Below, piece after piece: positions 37,601 to 50,616 of a stretch of 64,000 nucleotides of DNA (the stretch's first letter is position 1; every line of letters begins with the position of its first letter). Both the position numbers and the translations under genes were made by a program. The DNA is from Monarcha castaneiventris obscurior. Lineage: Eukaryota; Chordata; Aves; Passeriformes; Monarchidae. Below the pieces are notes generated by a model. That model did not search any database and was not told where the DNA came from. It saw only the letters and a program-made list of their open reading frames with translations. The stretch lies in contig JAMPIT010000379.1 in the NCBI GenBank assembly GCA_026261815.1, positions 9,684,001-9,748,000 on the forward strand, in the 5' to 3' direction.

Positions 37601-40580
37601 CTGGATGACACAGGTATACGCAGAAAACATGTTCCTCATTGGAATGGGGAGGTTTATCCTGTCCAATTCTTCCAGATGTGTAAGGGCAGAGCCCTACACA
37701 GTGCACATACCCCACAGCAGGCTGAAGCTATTTGGCAGGAGCCCTCTAGTAATGCAACATTTCCCCACACACAAACCATTTCCCCTTCTGGCTTCCCATT
37801 CATTCCAGAAACCCTTCTTCCTTTTGACACCGAGCTCAGCTCTGCACAGCCCCAGCATGCTCTGGGGTGAGCACGAATGGGAGCAAACAGGTGCCCCTGA
37901 ACACCTATAAATGTCAGAAACGCTGCAGAGCAACCGACTGAAGCTCTCTGATGGCTGAGGAACTTTTATCTGGGGCTTTGTGCATACAAGCAGTAGGCAG
38001 AAACAGCTCCAGTACCCAAAGAAAAAGTTCTGTTCTCAACTAACGAGCACAACCGTCACCTCCACTTTTTGAGGACCCCAAATCACCTTGTTTAAGGGAG
38101 AAAATGCTGATTACTCCTTACCTCCTCTCCCAGCAAGACCCTTATAAATCAGTTACCCTGCAATGCCCATCTCAACATCTTCCAGTATCACAGAAGAAAG
38201 GAAGAACTTCATTCCCCAGATGTTTCTACTAATGTAGTTCACAGTAAGCAGACAATATTTAAGACAGACACATAGATGTAATGCACTAAGTCCTCATGGA
38301 CTTAGTTCCTTCACTATTCATATTTACAGACTATTTCCTACTTGGAAAAAAACACCCCAACAAATCCTGTCTAAAATATTATAAAGTCCACTCAGTGGCA
38401 TTTAACATTTTTTCTTAAGTGTTTATAGTCCTCAATGCTCACCACATATCTAAAGTTGCTCTAGCAAAGAGCAGATGCCCTCAGAGACAGGCCACTAGAG
38501 ACATGGAGAGACTATTGAATCAGGGGAAAACAAAGCAACTGGAACAAGTAAATAAACAAGACAAACACAAGATGTAGCTAAAATGCTGAGGAGAATGAAG
38601 GAGGACAGTCAGGTACTCTTATTCATTCATTACCTTACCAATACATCAAAATTACAATTCAGTGGATCCAGGTGAGGGCAATGCTACACCTACAATTAGT
38701 GGGATCTCAATTTCTACAGGGCCATTATTATATAATAAACTCAACAACATACATACAAAAGGGGCTACATTTGTATGAATAATGAAAATATTTACTACAT
38801 TTGACAGGATTAAGTGGAAAGATACAATAATTCCTATGCTTTGCAACAATAAAAACACTGTTGGATAAAAGACTTTTCCTTATGTGCAGAATACAAAAGT
38901 TGTCCATGATAATGCTGATTTCTAGGCCACCTTTCTCAGAAGCTTTTGGTGCTAGAAAATCCCTGAGGCAGAACACTGGACAAAGATTTAACTGCTTATA
39001 GTCAGTGTTATTAAGCTTTTCACCTAGATGAGGTAGGAAGAAATTTTAATGAATAACAAAGCTCAAATTCTTCTCCACATGAAGCAGAGAAGCATCACAC
39101 TGCAAAATGCATTGTCACATGCACGCACCCAAAGCCCACTTGGGTAATAGTAACAAAATATGACTTCCCTACTTTGTCAGAATTCTTAGAATTCTTACAA
39201 TGTACCAGATCTTCCAGAATTTGTGAGGCACTAATTTTGCTAACTCTCCAACCACCCTGATAATTCCAGGTTAGATAATACTTGAATTTCAACCATAAAA
39301 AAGGGAGGAAAAAAGCAGTGCCCCAAAACCCTTATATGGAAGATAAATAATAAAAAAGCTAACTATTAAATAATCTATTCCTTTTTAATATTAAAAAAGA
39401 GTAACACTTTTTTTTCAAAATTCACAGTTCCTATTTAAAAATCTGAGAAAATAGTTACACTTAAAAATATTCTAGAACATCTGATATCTCAACTAAAAGG
39501 ATAATGAAGACAATACAGAAATATAACCAATAATCCTCCTCCTAACTAGCATTTCATACTTAAGAGAGTTCAAGCACAGTAAAGGAAAACAAGTTTCATG
39601 GTTATTTTCTTTCAAAATAAAAGAGCAATAATGAGAACAGTACTGAGAACACAGTATTTGTCATTTTGCCTTTTATATAAAACAGCAAATCTAGCTTCAA
39701 TTCCTGAAATCAATCAGTTTTAAACCAAGGGAAGGGTCCTAGAAATATTAGAATCATAATAATGGTAGCACTCAATAAGGAGTTAATAGCATTAGAGCCA
39801 TCATGGGTTTAAATATTTCTTTAAGGAAACAAAATGAAAAGCGGTTACTTACCCTATGGAAACTGTGATTCTTTAGGAAGTGCTGTCCGCACAGATCCCA
39901 GGTGAGCACGCACTCACACGGACAGGACCAAGTCCTCTGCAGACAGTTATGGCCATCCAGGCTGTGCCTGTGAACCCTCCCAACTCTGCACAAGCAAAGG
40001 ACTCCCCAGCAGTGCCACGCTCGCCGTGGCCCCACCTAGCACGGCCAGCAGCAGTGGCAGCTCCCAGCTCTGCTCTTCACTCACACCGCGGCACAAATCC
40101 AAATACACCACTGCCACCAACACGCTGCCTTGGCAAGGGACAACCTCCCTCCCCCTGCTGCTCCCAAACCTGTGCTCCCATCTCAGAGGTTTAGGTGCTG
40201 GTGTGAATTGAGCTGGCACGGTTTGCTGTGGCTAATGAAAGGGAGCAGGGTCATGGGAGAGAAACGCATGGGCAAGAGTCGATATCCTAGTTGGAAGTGT
40301 GATGAGAGGTTTGGAAAGCTGGAACACACACTGGCATCCTAGCTGAGGAAGAAAGAGGATGAAAAAGTGTACCTCAAGGAAGCAAGGAGCTGCCACTCAG
40401 GGTGGTAATGGAGCAAACTAATGTCAGGATGCCCCAGTCCAACCTCTCTCAGGTTTGCCAACAGCAAAGACTCATCCAGAATGAAGGACAATAGATGACT
40501 TTTGGTGCTTCTATTGCAAATCTACCTTGTAGAGCCACCATTACCGCAGTGTTAGTAATGATTTTTCCTCTTTTATGTAC

Positions 40581-40613
40581 CAGGTGACTAATAGACTGAC
40601 AAGCAGTCACCTG
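40581..40613. repeat. Inverted repeat with two E-boxes
   Basis: CAGGTGACT (40581-40589) and AGTCACCTG (40605-40613) form perfect 9-bp arms around a 15-nt spacer. Each arm has a CAGGTG/CACCTG E-box of the type bound by SNAI and ZEB factors. Confidence 0.7.
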
Positions 40614-40763
40614 ACTAAAAAGTACTGACAAACGAAACCTGCTCTGTTGGAGCCATCAGAGATAGCTAGGGGAGCTGAGCTGGTAAAAGCATCAGCAAGA
40701 GACAGCTGATGTAGCTCAGAAGAGCCAAAGGGACTGTGAGACAGCACCTCCATTTGTAAAGAG

Positions 40764-40935
40764 GCAGTCACTGGAACAGGTTACCCAGAGAAGCTGTGGA
40801 TGCCCCATCCCTGGGAGTGTTCAAGGCCAGGTTGGATGGGGCTCTGAGCAACCTGATCTAGTGGAAGATGTCCCTGCCCATGGCATGAGGGATGGTACTA
40901 GATGATCTGTAAAGTCCTTTCCAACCCTGGAAACT
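40764..40935 (+). mobile_element. CR1 LINE, truncated 3' end
   Basis: This follows the avian CR1 3' region closely: 'cactggaacaggtta', 'gctgtggatgccccatccctggg', 'gttcaaggccaggttggatggggctctgagcaacctgatctag', 'tccctgcccatgg', and 'gatgatctgtaaagtcctttccaaccc', in that order. It is in the plus direction, antisense to PLAG1. It is heavily 5'-truncated and has no ORF. Confidence 0.93.
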
Positions 40936-42422
40936 GTTCTAGGACTCCAACTACAAACCTCATCATATCTGCCCTTTCAGCTGGGGCTGTTAAAATACAT
41001 GGCACAAGTGTTACCAGAGATCCTGAAGATGAAGGAATCTAACCCCACATTAAGGCAACTAAAGAAGGAGCACCATGCAGCCTTCTCTGACTTTCCCTGT
41101 GCTGCAGGCTTACACACAAGCCTCTAACTAGGCAGTTCCATTTTGTGGGGGAGCAGATTTAATCCTGCTGTTGGAAGGGGCTGAGGCTGTAAGTGGCAAA
41201 GTGCCTGCATTGCTCCAGGACAGCATGCTGAGACCTGCAGCCCTGCAAGGCTCAGACACCCTTTCTGGATCAACAAGGATCAACGTGCCTACTGCACACT
41301 TGTATGAACCTCAGAGAGAGAGCAGGAGGTCTGACCGGCTTTGTAGAAAAATGCTAGATTTTTTGCAGCAGAAGCTTCACCTCAGAATAGCTGCAGGCAG
41401 CAGAAGATCCAGCTGCCCACCTGTGACTTTCAGAGGTCTCTCTTACAGAGAATTAACTTTCTGTAAGGGAAGATCTCAGATGGAGAAGCTGATCCCACCA
41501 ATGGAAACAGTCAAGCAGGTAAGAAAAATCCATGCAAAGATGTTGAAGCATTGATGACTTTAGGGGTGCCTTTCTCCAACTTGAATTAAAATCAAGTCTT
41601 CCAATTGATGCAGGGGTGTACATCCCTGCTTGTGCTTAGCAGGCCATTTGATCTAAATTTATTTGAACAGATGTCACTCTAAAAGAGACAGCTGAGGGAG
41701 CCTGCTCACCTTTGCCCATTCTCAGAAAGAGAATCCTGGCTTTGGTTGGAAGCTGCTGATCCTCCCCCATTTGTTCTTGGCTGAATGGGGTTGGAGGGGG
41801 AAAGGGGCAACAAAGGTGTCTCTGTGGTTCTGCTGCATCTGGAAACTCAAGCTGAGGCATTGATGCTGGAGGACAGAAAGGAGGAAGAATGGGCATTGCT
41901 GGGGTGAGACAACCAGAAAGTGCGTTTGACCATGAAGTCTGCCTAGGTCAAGAGAGGCTCACACCTGCACTTTCACCAAGTGAAATTTAATTTTCTGTCT
42001 GCTTTTTTGTGTAATTTGGAAGAGGTTTGAACAGCAAACAGCATGTACAGACACTGGCACAAGTGTCTAAAAATAATGCGCATTTATAAAAATGGCAGGA
42101 GGGACAGATCTTGGCCCCCAGAGCCCTGTCTCTGGCATTGTGGCCTTTTGTATGGCAGGCAGTGAGAGGGGAGAGCTGGCAAGTACCTGACAGCAGCCAG
42201 GAATCAACCAGGGTTTCACAGCTCCTCTTCTCTCTTAAGCTGACAGACAGATGTGAAAACACAAAGGGGTCCAACACTGAGCACTGAGGCCCCAGTGGGA
42301 CAAGATGGCATTGAGAGGTGGGTGATGCCACTTCTGCATTTTCAGACAACAGCTACTGCAAATAACCATTCAAAGATGTAGGCCCTGGCCCTACTGTACA
42401 GTGGTGCTTCACGTAAAGGGAG

Positions 42423-42436
42423 CACACACACACACA
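42423..42436. repeat. (CA)n microsatellite
   Basis: A short uninterrupted CA dinucleotide run. Confidence 0.85.
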
Positions 42437-43023
42437 AATATAAACTCATCAAAAAAGAAAAGTTTTGCTGTGTGGGTTTTTAAAAATATATACAAGGCTG
42501 TATTTATCTTATCTTGAACTTCAAGACCTGCTTATAGCAGGCAGTGGAATTCAGGGAAATCTTGCTCCAAGGATTCAAGCTCTAGTCTACAGTGTAGAGG
42601 GATGGCTGAGGGAGCATGGCAGGACAGCAGTGAGAGCATGCATGGGCTGCAGGAAGACACAACCAAATCCCCACATCCAAGCATGCAGCAGGAGAACTGC
42701 CTGCAAAAGCTGCTGCAGGAAAATGGAGCGATGTGGGCAAAACAGTGCAAATATCTCTCCAGCGATCTCAGGTATAAACACAAGAACGACTCGGAGATAA
42801 TAACACATAAGAGCTCAACCCTCAGGGAAGCAGCCTAACATGTAGAACACAATGAAATAACATAAGCACTGAAACTAAAACCAGGCAACCATTGTAGTCT
42901 ATGGTTAGTAATAGCACATTTCTATCATCTACTGTGTGCAGAATGATGATTATGCTGTGAAGCATATTATATAGAAGATAGAAAAATACAATATTCATCA
43001 ATACCAGATTTTGTTTAGGCTTT

Positions 43024-43063
43024 GTTGTTTTGTTGTTGTTGTTGTTGTTTTTTTTTTTTTTTT
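43024..43063. repeat. (GTT)n followed by poly(T)
   Basis: GTT triplets run into an uninterrupted T tract of about 16 bases. Confidence 0.9.
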
Positions 43064-43955
43064 AAACATCCACAAAACAGAGAAACCTACTGAAACTGCA
43101 GGTGTTTGAGCAGGAAAAATTCCCAATCCTTTCAAACTAGTCTCAAATTTGGGTAGCAACGGAAACAAATGCACTAAAATTATTAAACACATTTCTTTTC
43201 CTGTGGGCAGTTAATACATAGATTTCAGTAGTAGACATCTGTTCAATATACATATCTTTTATTAATTAATAAAGCAAGCACTTGGAAGAAAAACCTACTA
43301 GATTCCTGTGGGACAGTAACCATCATACAAAGATAGGTAGATATGACTATTAAGTTCAATATGTTTTTTCTCATGGTCATAACTCTATGCAATTCTGAGA
43401 GCTGTACTACAGCCATGAAATTTGGACAACCAGCTTTTTAATTTTAGACAGTAACTCATTCTTATAATATGCTACATTAGAAAGAGGATTACATAACTTT
43501 TTTTTCAGAATATAGAAGAAAAATTCTATCTTGGCTTTTTTTTCCCCTTAAGTTTCTGGAAAAGTAGAACATGAACTTACTAATGTTTATTTTAGCATGA
43601 CCTAATAGTCTGTCATTTAAAGAAAAAAAAAATCACAATACCATCCAGCATCTTTTTGTGGGCTTTCCATGTTTCAGATTACTTAGGTCCACTTTAAATC
43701 TTGAGAGCTCAGTTTTGGTTACTAAATGTTCCAAAGGATTCCTGGTTATATACTAAATTAAAGGAAACAAGAGCTGCCTAGAGCTAACCCATCTGATGAT
43801 TGTGGTTTTATGGGCTTTTTAAGAATCTCTATGGCACTGCATGGATGTTTTTCTAAAACTTTGGAGAGACTGTGATACAAATAACATTGTTAGTATAATT
43901 ACTGTTAGAATTTTTAAAACCTGCAGAAGTGTTTTCATGTGTTTTGGAATCACAC

Positions 43956-43974
43956 CATCACCACCACCACCACC
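43956..43974. repeat. (CAC)n trinucleotide repeat
   Basis: Six tandem CAC/ACC units; the opposite strand reads GTG/GGT. Confidence 0.85.
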
Positions 43975-44464
43975 CCTCCTCCTCAAGAATAATCTGCACC
44001 CGTTTTTAAAGTGATGATGCTTCTGTGAAAGCAAACTTTGGTTACTATTTAATCTGCATATAGGACCATGCCATTTTTATAATAAAATGCAAAAGTAAAT
44101 CCTGTAGATGCACATGTAAGCACAGACACACAACCTAAAGGTGCATGAGATTATACACTAATATGGTCAGGAACTAATTGGTATTTTTAAGGAAAAGTAT
44201 TTTCCTTTGTCGCAAGACACCTTAAAATGAGCATGGGTGTGCAGGTGAGATCAGCAGTACATCTAGGCCAGTATTTTGTCTTCAGTAATAGCCATAAGTA
44301 CGGAACAGGTGACAGACAAGTGATATTTCTCTGATTCTCTTCTGACCACCAACTCCTTTAATGTCGGGGACTTTCTGAACCATATGTGGTTTCTGTTAGA
44401 ATAGCAACTTCTAGCACATCACCCTTCCAAGCAATAGTCCATAATTCTCCTGGAAACCGTATAA

Positions 44465-45560
44465 TCTTTTATATCTTCAACATATGTTTGACAAGTCATC
44501 CCACAGGTCTCTCCACTACTTGATTTCATGGAGAACCTCTTCTTTTTGAAGGCTCTGAATCTGCCTTCCCTCCTAACTGCATGCTTTCATTTTGAAAGGC
44601 GGTGGTTAGTCTTCATCTCCCTTCCTCTGCAGATCTCCACAACATTGCCTTCAATTAATTCCTTTCCCAGACCAAAGTTCCAATTTACAGAAATATTCTT
44701 TAATGGAAGCCACTCCATGTAGCTCATCATCCTTACCAGCCTTCTCTAAGCTTCTAGTTCTAATAAACCTCTGAAGGCTCCAGAAATACACACAGCACTT
44801 GGAAGCAACTGGAACATACACTCTTCTAATGACATTCTCAAAATTTATTCTGTACTTTTTCACTCTAATATTTGGGTTGTGTTTTAGTGACCAATGATCT
44901 CACAGGATCGCCAATTACAATTCCCAAATCATACTCCTCAATGGTAATACTCAGCTCAAACTCATAATCTAATATATAATGGGGATTGTTCTGCCCAGTT
45001 ACCCTTCTCAGTTATCATCATCATTTATCTACACTGAATTTTATCACCCATTTTGTTGCACAGTCCTCAGCACTTTAATGTCCTTCCAGTGTTCTCCACA
45101 GCTGGCTCTCTTCTTCACAGCAAAGTTGCTCACACAGCTGCTCATCCCCTTACTGATACCATTCATGAACATGTTCCCAGATCTCTGTGGAACTTAACTG
45201 GGACCCTCCTTTAACTGAGAATTGACCTCCTACTTCTACCCTTTGATCATACCTCTTAAACTGTCATTTACTTGTACAGTACCTCCCCTCTTACATTATG
45301 GCTTCTTAGTTTCCTTAAAAAACCTTTTTGATAAAGTCCACTTTGATTTTTGAACCAGAACATCTTTACTTCTTGCTTATGCCTCCTAAGAACTCCAATT
45401 GCCCAAGACAGGACTTCCTTACAAATGCTTCTTTGACTCTTCTCAAATTATCATTCCTGTGCAGGTGGCTATCAATTCTATGCTTTATTATAGCATCTAC
45501 CAAACAAATACAGATTTCAGATTTGCCTGGTACAAGTCTGCCTGGCTCAGACCACCCCTG
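44465..45560 (-). mobile_element. Ancient CR1/L3-like LINE fragment, antisense
   Basis: Several antisense blocks of old amniote CR1/L3 appear in the right order: 'ctacactgaattttatcacccattttgttgcacagtc' near 45031, 'attcatgaacatgttccc' near 45162, 'tggcttcttagtttcctta' near 45299, 'aactccaattgcccaagacaggacttcc' near 45390, and 'tttgcctggtacaagtctgcctggc' near 45522. The element therefore reads on the minus strand, and the matched part covers reverse-transcriptase sequence. No open frame remains. The 44465 boundary is the least certain. Confidence 0.7.
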
Positions 45561-48500
45561 AAACCATGATTTAACATACTTGCATTTCAGAAGACTGCTC
45601 TGAACCTCAATACTTGAGCATGTACCATTTAGACAACATAATTCGGTTGCAGAGCACAAACAGACTGGACAGAAGTTAAAAGTTTTGCTTTTTGAGACAG
45701 TCACCTAACAAACCACAACTAAAGATATTTTTAACAGTTTCAGCTACCATTCAAGTAAAAGGGTTTCTGGTGCTCTAGTCCTGCTAGTTAACACAAGCTC
45801 AAATAACAGGGGCAAGTTGGTGGTTGAAAAAAATCTCAATACCTCATAAAAGCTGCAAGGACTGTACCAGGACAAGGCCTTTCACAGGAGCTAATTTCCC
45901 TTATGATGCTGCACTAGATGGTTGGGAAGATCAATTTTGGAACAAGAAGACAACTCATGCAGGACAGATATAAAGTGACTGAGAGACAGGGTAGTCTCCC
46001 CAGTACACACACAACATCCCCAGTACAGGTGGCAACCATGCAGTCGTGCAAAGCCTATAGTGGAAGCCCAGTCCTGCCCTGAGTCACACTGCCTGAACAT
46101 TGCCTGGGGGCAAAAGCTGTGACAGGGTTTAGCACTGCTTTTTTGTAACCTTGGATTTTCATATTATTTATTGGAGCCAGTCCAACCAAAATGCTGATCC
46201 TGGTTGCCCTGTTTCCTCTGCCTCTTATCCTAGCTCTCAAAGAAAGGCAACAAGAAAGAAAGAGTGGCCGATTTCCAAGCAGTCACTAACTTCCAATACA
46301 ACCTACGGCCAAGAAACTGCTGTTCTCTCTGAAAAGAAAATACTTCATAGCTTATTGAAGCTTTACAGTAAATAGAATGTGTTACACTTAGCCATGATTG
46401 CTTTTGCTACTACTGCTACAGCTGTGATGGTGGATGATGGTATCAATGACCTTAAGAGCTAAAACACATAAGCCTTGGGGAAGGATAACTGAAAATGCAG
46501 GATATTTAGGGTAATACCAAAGCAAATCTCTCTTCAGAGCTGTAACCAGTGAGCCTTTCTGAAGCTGCACAGCACAGACACCGAACGTATTTCTAACTCT
46601 TCACGTACCAGCTTTGTCTGTGCACTGCTGCTAGCACACACCCAAACAGCTTACTCTGACCAGAGTGACTTCTCAGAGTCCCCACAAGCCCTGTTGTTAC
46701 GAGAGCACCCTTGTGAATGAGGTAAGTACACAGCTTCCCATTTGTTCCCAGTTCCCATTTGGCATGTTGAGTATTCTGCTCAGAGCACTGTGATGCCGTG
46801 CAATGCAATTTGGGATGCACATCTCAATCCATAAGAATTCTGAGATTTGATGCCAGATTAGTACACAACTAAAAGCAGTCATGCATAATTTAGAGCTACA
46901 CAACTGAACACTGCAGTGGGAGATAAGCCAGGCAGTTAGTATCCAGAATAGCCACCTGAATTACAATATTCAGATTCAAGTGACTGGCAGCAATGACTGG
47001 ATCAGTTTCAGCCAGCAAAGCCAGAATCTGCTAGAAGTCCACACGGATTCTGTCCTGGAGCTGCACCAACAGAAAACCATTTTGGGAGCTCCTGTCAGCC
47101 TGATGAAATGTTGTAACAAGCAACATGGTTGTGGTCTCCAAACAACTTCACCATTAAATCACAACGTAATCATCTTGTTATTGGCAGGACAACCAAGTCA
47201 GGAAGGCTGACAGCAGCACAAGGTTTCTCCGTGTCGTATCAAGGGACAGGGATAGGGTTCCCTGGTATTCCTTGTTCACAGAAGCAGGTTGTGAAATGCG
47301 TATGTGTTGCCCTACTCTGTCCCAGCTCCACCTCCCAAACACACTGGCTTAAGACTTTTCTCAGTCTTGCTGGCACAGGAAGCATTCACCAACACTGGAT
47401 GATCTATGATGAAAGACGCTGACATCCTGAAATATAAATTCTATTTTGCACAGATAACACCTTCTCTGAGATACCAGGCCACTTACAAGTTCTCCTCTTT
47501 TCTTAAAGCAACTCAGTAGAGTCTGCTGCCCTGATTTAAAGCCTACATTAAGTGATGTGAGAAAAACACATGCAAGACTTTGCCTTGAACAGCTGCAAAC
47601 TGCTAGTAGGGCAGGCTTCCAGAAAGGTGGAAGGAAGATGGTGACAAAAAAGATGGAATAAAAATAGTCTTTTGACTGTATGGTATGCATCAATGTTTCA
47701 TGCACGTTATGGGAAAAAATCCTGGAGGGCAGATGGAAACATGAAATAGAGATGCTTCTGTGAATCCCAGAGAGCGTCTTCCTCTGAAGTGCTCTCCTAC
47801 AAGACGCTTGAGCTCCTTTCACACTGTGGGAAAGCAGCTCTAGCCTAGCAAAAAATTTGCAATCAAAAAGATACATTTAGTTTAATTTTATTTTTAAAAA
47901 GTTGTGAGGAGATGAGTTTTACAATAGCTGTGTGTTCAATTAATTTTTCAGACAGGTGTTTAGACAAATGGATTTATTTACTGATTTAGCTGACGGTGAT
48001 TTTTTTTCAGTGAAAAATAATGACCTCAAAAACAAAGCAAATCTGGCACAGAGTGCTCCTCTAGATGATATACACAAGAATCTGACTAGTCAGGAAACAT
48101 TTCAGCTCAACTGATGTAGTGGTCCCAATATGAAACATCTTCTATGTTTTGCGGGGTGTTGGAGGTAAAATGCTTGACCAGTGTTTTGTTAGAACTGTTT
48201 ATGTTTAGCACCTTTGTATTGCCTGTTTCTTGTCCCCTTCCAGAAATGCACAATCCATCACAATCTTCTGGGGATTCTCCAGGAAACCCTCCTTTCACCA
48301 CTCTGCCTTTGCTGAGCTGACAATTTCAAGGTTCAGATCCACCTTTCATTTATCTTCTGAAATCTGATGGCTATCTTTTAGCTACTAATTACCCTCTTCA
48401 TATGGGCTGCAGCTTTTTTATGTGCTAAGAGAAATCAGAAAAAACAAAGATGTTACTACTCACCCTACTCATTACAAAGTCTATTTTAATACTGCTAACT

Positions 48501-50552
48501 AGTTTCTTCTCTCATGACCACATTTAGATTCTTTTCTCCCAGTTTTTCTGTTCACCGTGTGCCCTTCAAAACTGCAAGATGCCTTCCAAATTACTTCCAC
48601 ATACTACATATGCTGTTGTAGGCTTTTCTGAGACATATATAATGGGGTAAGTTGGTTGCTATTGTTTCAAAACTTGAAACGGTCAGACACTTGGAGAGGG
48701 AATTTGAGTATAAAGGGTTCTGCTTTTGGTTGCTTGTTGGTTTTTTGTTTAGTTTTGTTTTTAAAGAAAAAAAATAATATACATTGCATATTTAACTACA
48801 TACATGGGGAACTAGCTGTCCTTATGCTGAAGGATATTACTCCCTAATAAATTCCTGGGAGACACAAGGGCCTCATTTATAAAGACAACAGGCAAACTGT
48901 GATAATGCACTGCAAGGTTACCTATCAACAAGCTTTAACAAGGAGTATTAGAGGAACATTTCCTTAAAGGGGAAAACAACCCCCAAAATCAACAACCCAA
49001 CACCTCCTTTACTTGCACTTTTTGTGCCAAACCTCCCTCTTACACACTATTTTCACTCATTTTATGGCTTCTGAAAATTACTGTAAAATACACTGCAAAG
49101 CTAAGAAAATTCTACAGCAGCTTTCAGATTTACACAAGCTCATTCTACTACACAGAAGATTTAGAACAGAAACACAGTTCAAAATTCTTTGTGTACTTCA
49201 GCCCGAGTGAAGATTGAGCACACTAATGAAAACTCCACGACAGCACAGCTTTATATTTGAGACTGCTCTAGGATGAATAAACACTCTGAGCATGACTAAG
49301 GTCTGGAGCAGGGGGGCAGCATAACCAAAGCTGGGGAAGGCTGTGATTAGCAAGGAGGAAATGAGAGGAGATCAGATCAGCTGAGAAACGAGGCAGAAAA
49401 GTGTGAATCATGTCTGGGACTTGGCACAGCAAAGAAATGTATCATTAAAGCTTTAAAGTAAGACTGATGAGAAGAGGACATTTCACTGAGGGGAACAAGA
49501 GTGAAAAAAAAAAGCAAAAGCATCAAAAAGTGTGATCAAGAGCTCTTGTAATTGTGGAGTCAGGTACTGGACAAACTACAAAACATGAGTCAGCAGCACA
49601 GATGTGACAGCACTGACGGAGGAGGGCAAACCAACACTTGCTAAGCTGAAGGATGTTGCACGGGCAGGGGTGCAGGCAGCAGCAGGAGGAAGCAGTCCCG
49701 TACAACACCATCCATTCTCTATGTCTGTGCACATCCCTAAACACATGGCTCCCTCCAGCCTTCAAACTATCTCCCCTTGCACCCAACGGGAGGAGAGGAG
49801 CTCCAGGGAGCACGGAGCCGTGCCATGGCTTCAGCTCAGCTGAAACAGGCAACTCCTTGCTGTGTCTAACTGGGCTGGGTTGCTTCATGCCTTCCCCACA
49901 GCCCCAGGGCCTCCAAGGCAGGGAGCGGGCAGAGTGCTCCATGGTGACATCAGCACCACGAGCAGGGTCAGCACCTTCCTGGAGATCTCCAGGCTTTCAG
50001 ACAGGGCAAGGTAGGTACGGACAGAGTTGCAAAGATTTGGACAGTGAGGATAACTGATCTGGGTAGCTAAGGTAACTTGATGCTATTCCTCATGAAATGG
50101 GTCTTTTACACAGAGGGTAGAGAGCAGAGAGAACAAGGGGAAGGAGAATACACGGAGGTATCAGGGAGCTGATACAGTAAAGTTTCTGAGAAGTCCTTCA
50201 GTACAGCTGGACTGGTAAGTAGTAGGCAAGGCTAGCTGAGCAAGGACCAGGGAGAGGGGTAGGGGATACTGACAGCAAAGGCTGATACCCTGGGTGAAAG
50301 AGAAATGAAAGGATGGAGGGACAGTAGCTGGAGTGCAGAAGTTTGGAGGTGCTCAGTGAGTAACAGCACATCTACACGGATGAGGAGCTCAGAGAAAAAT
50401 TAAAAAAACAGGAATCTTATGATACAAGTTTGAGAATGGCTAAGTTAAATGGCAAGGGAAAGGCTGCTACCTGAGTGATGGAGCGATGCTCCAGCAAAAT
50501 TAGTTTAAACCCTCCTGTGAAGTTATTGTGCAATCGGGCATGCAATACTTAC

Positions 50553-50616
50553 CGGATCAGCTTCCTCCTCCAGCCTCCACAGGATCCTGAAGCCGTTTCT
50601 TGGGTACTGTTCACAG
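50553..50616 (-). other. Exon-like segment with good splice sites
   Basis: On the minus strand an acceptor ending TGTCTCCTCAG (AG at 50618-50617) and a near-consensus donor CCG|GTAAGTATT (GT at 50552-50551) bound 64 nt. No PLAG1 reading frame passes through it. If real, it would be a PLAG1 5' UTR exon or part of a non-coding transcript. Confidence 0.25.

Larger units (their letters stand above)
34621..44464. other. Probable PLAG1 5' intron, no coding gene seen
   Basis: Mixed AT-rich sequence with a GC-richer block at 35520-36060 and another at 39870-40220. Apart from one CR1 fragment, simple repeats and a donor-like site at 39853, I see nothing I can name. Assignment to the PLAG1 intron rests on the long 5' intron known in mammals. 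Confidence 0.4.

Noticed and set aside
41171..41554. 127-aa plus-strand frame just after a CR1 fragment
   Set aside because: It is not CR1 reverse transcriptase and shows no other domain. It is most likely a chance frame in GC-richer sequence.
47361..47876. 171-aa minus-strand frame
   Set aside because: It has no recognisable domain, low-complexity or signal features of a real protein. It lies in AT-rich intron-like sequence and is within chance length for 64 kb on six frames.
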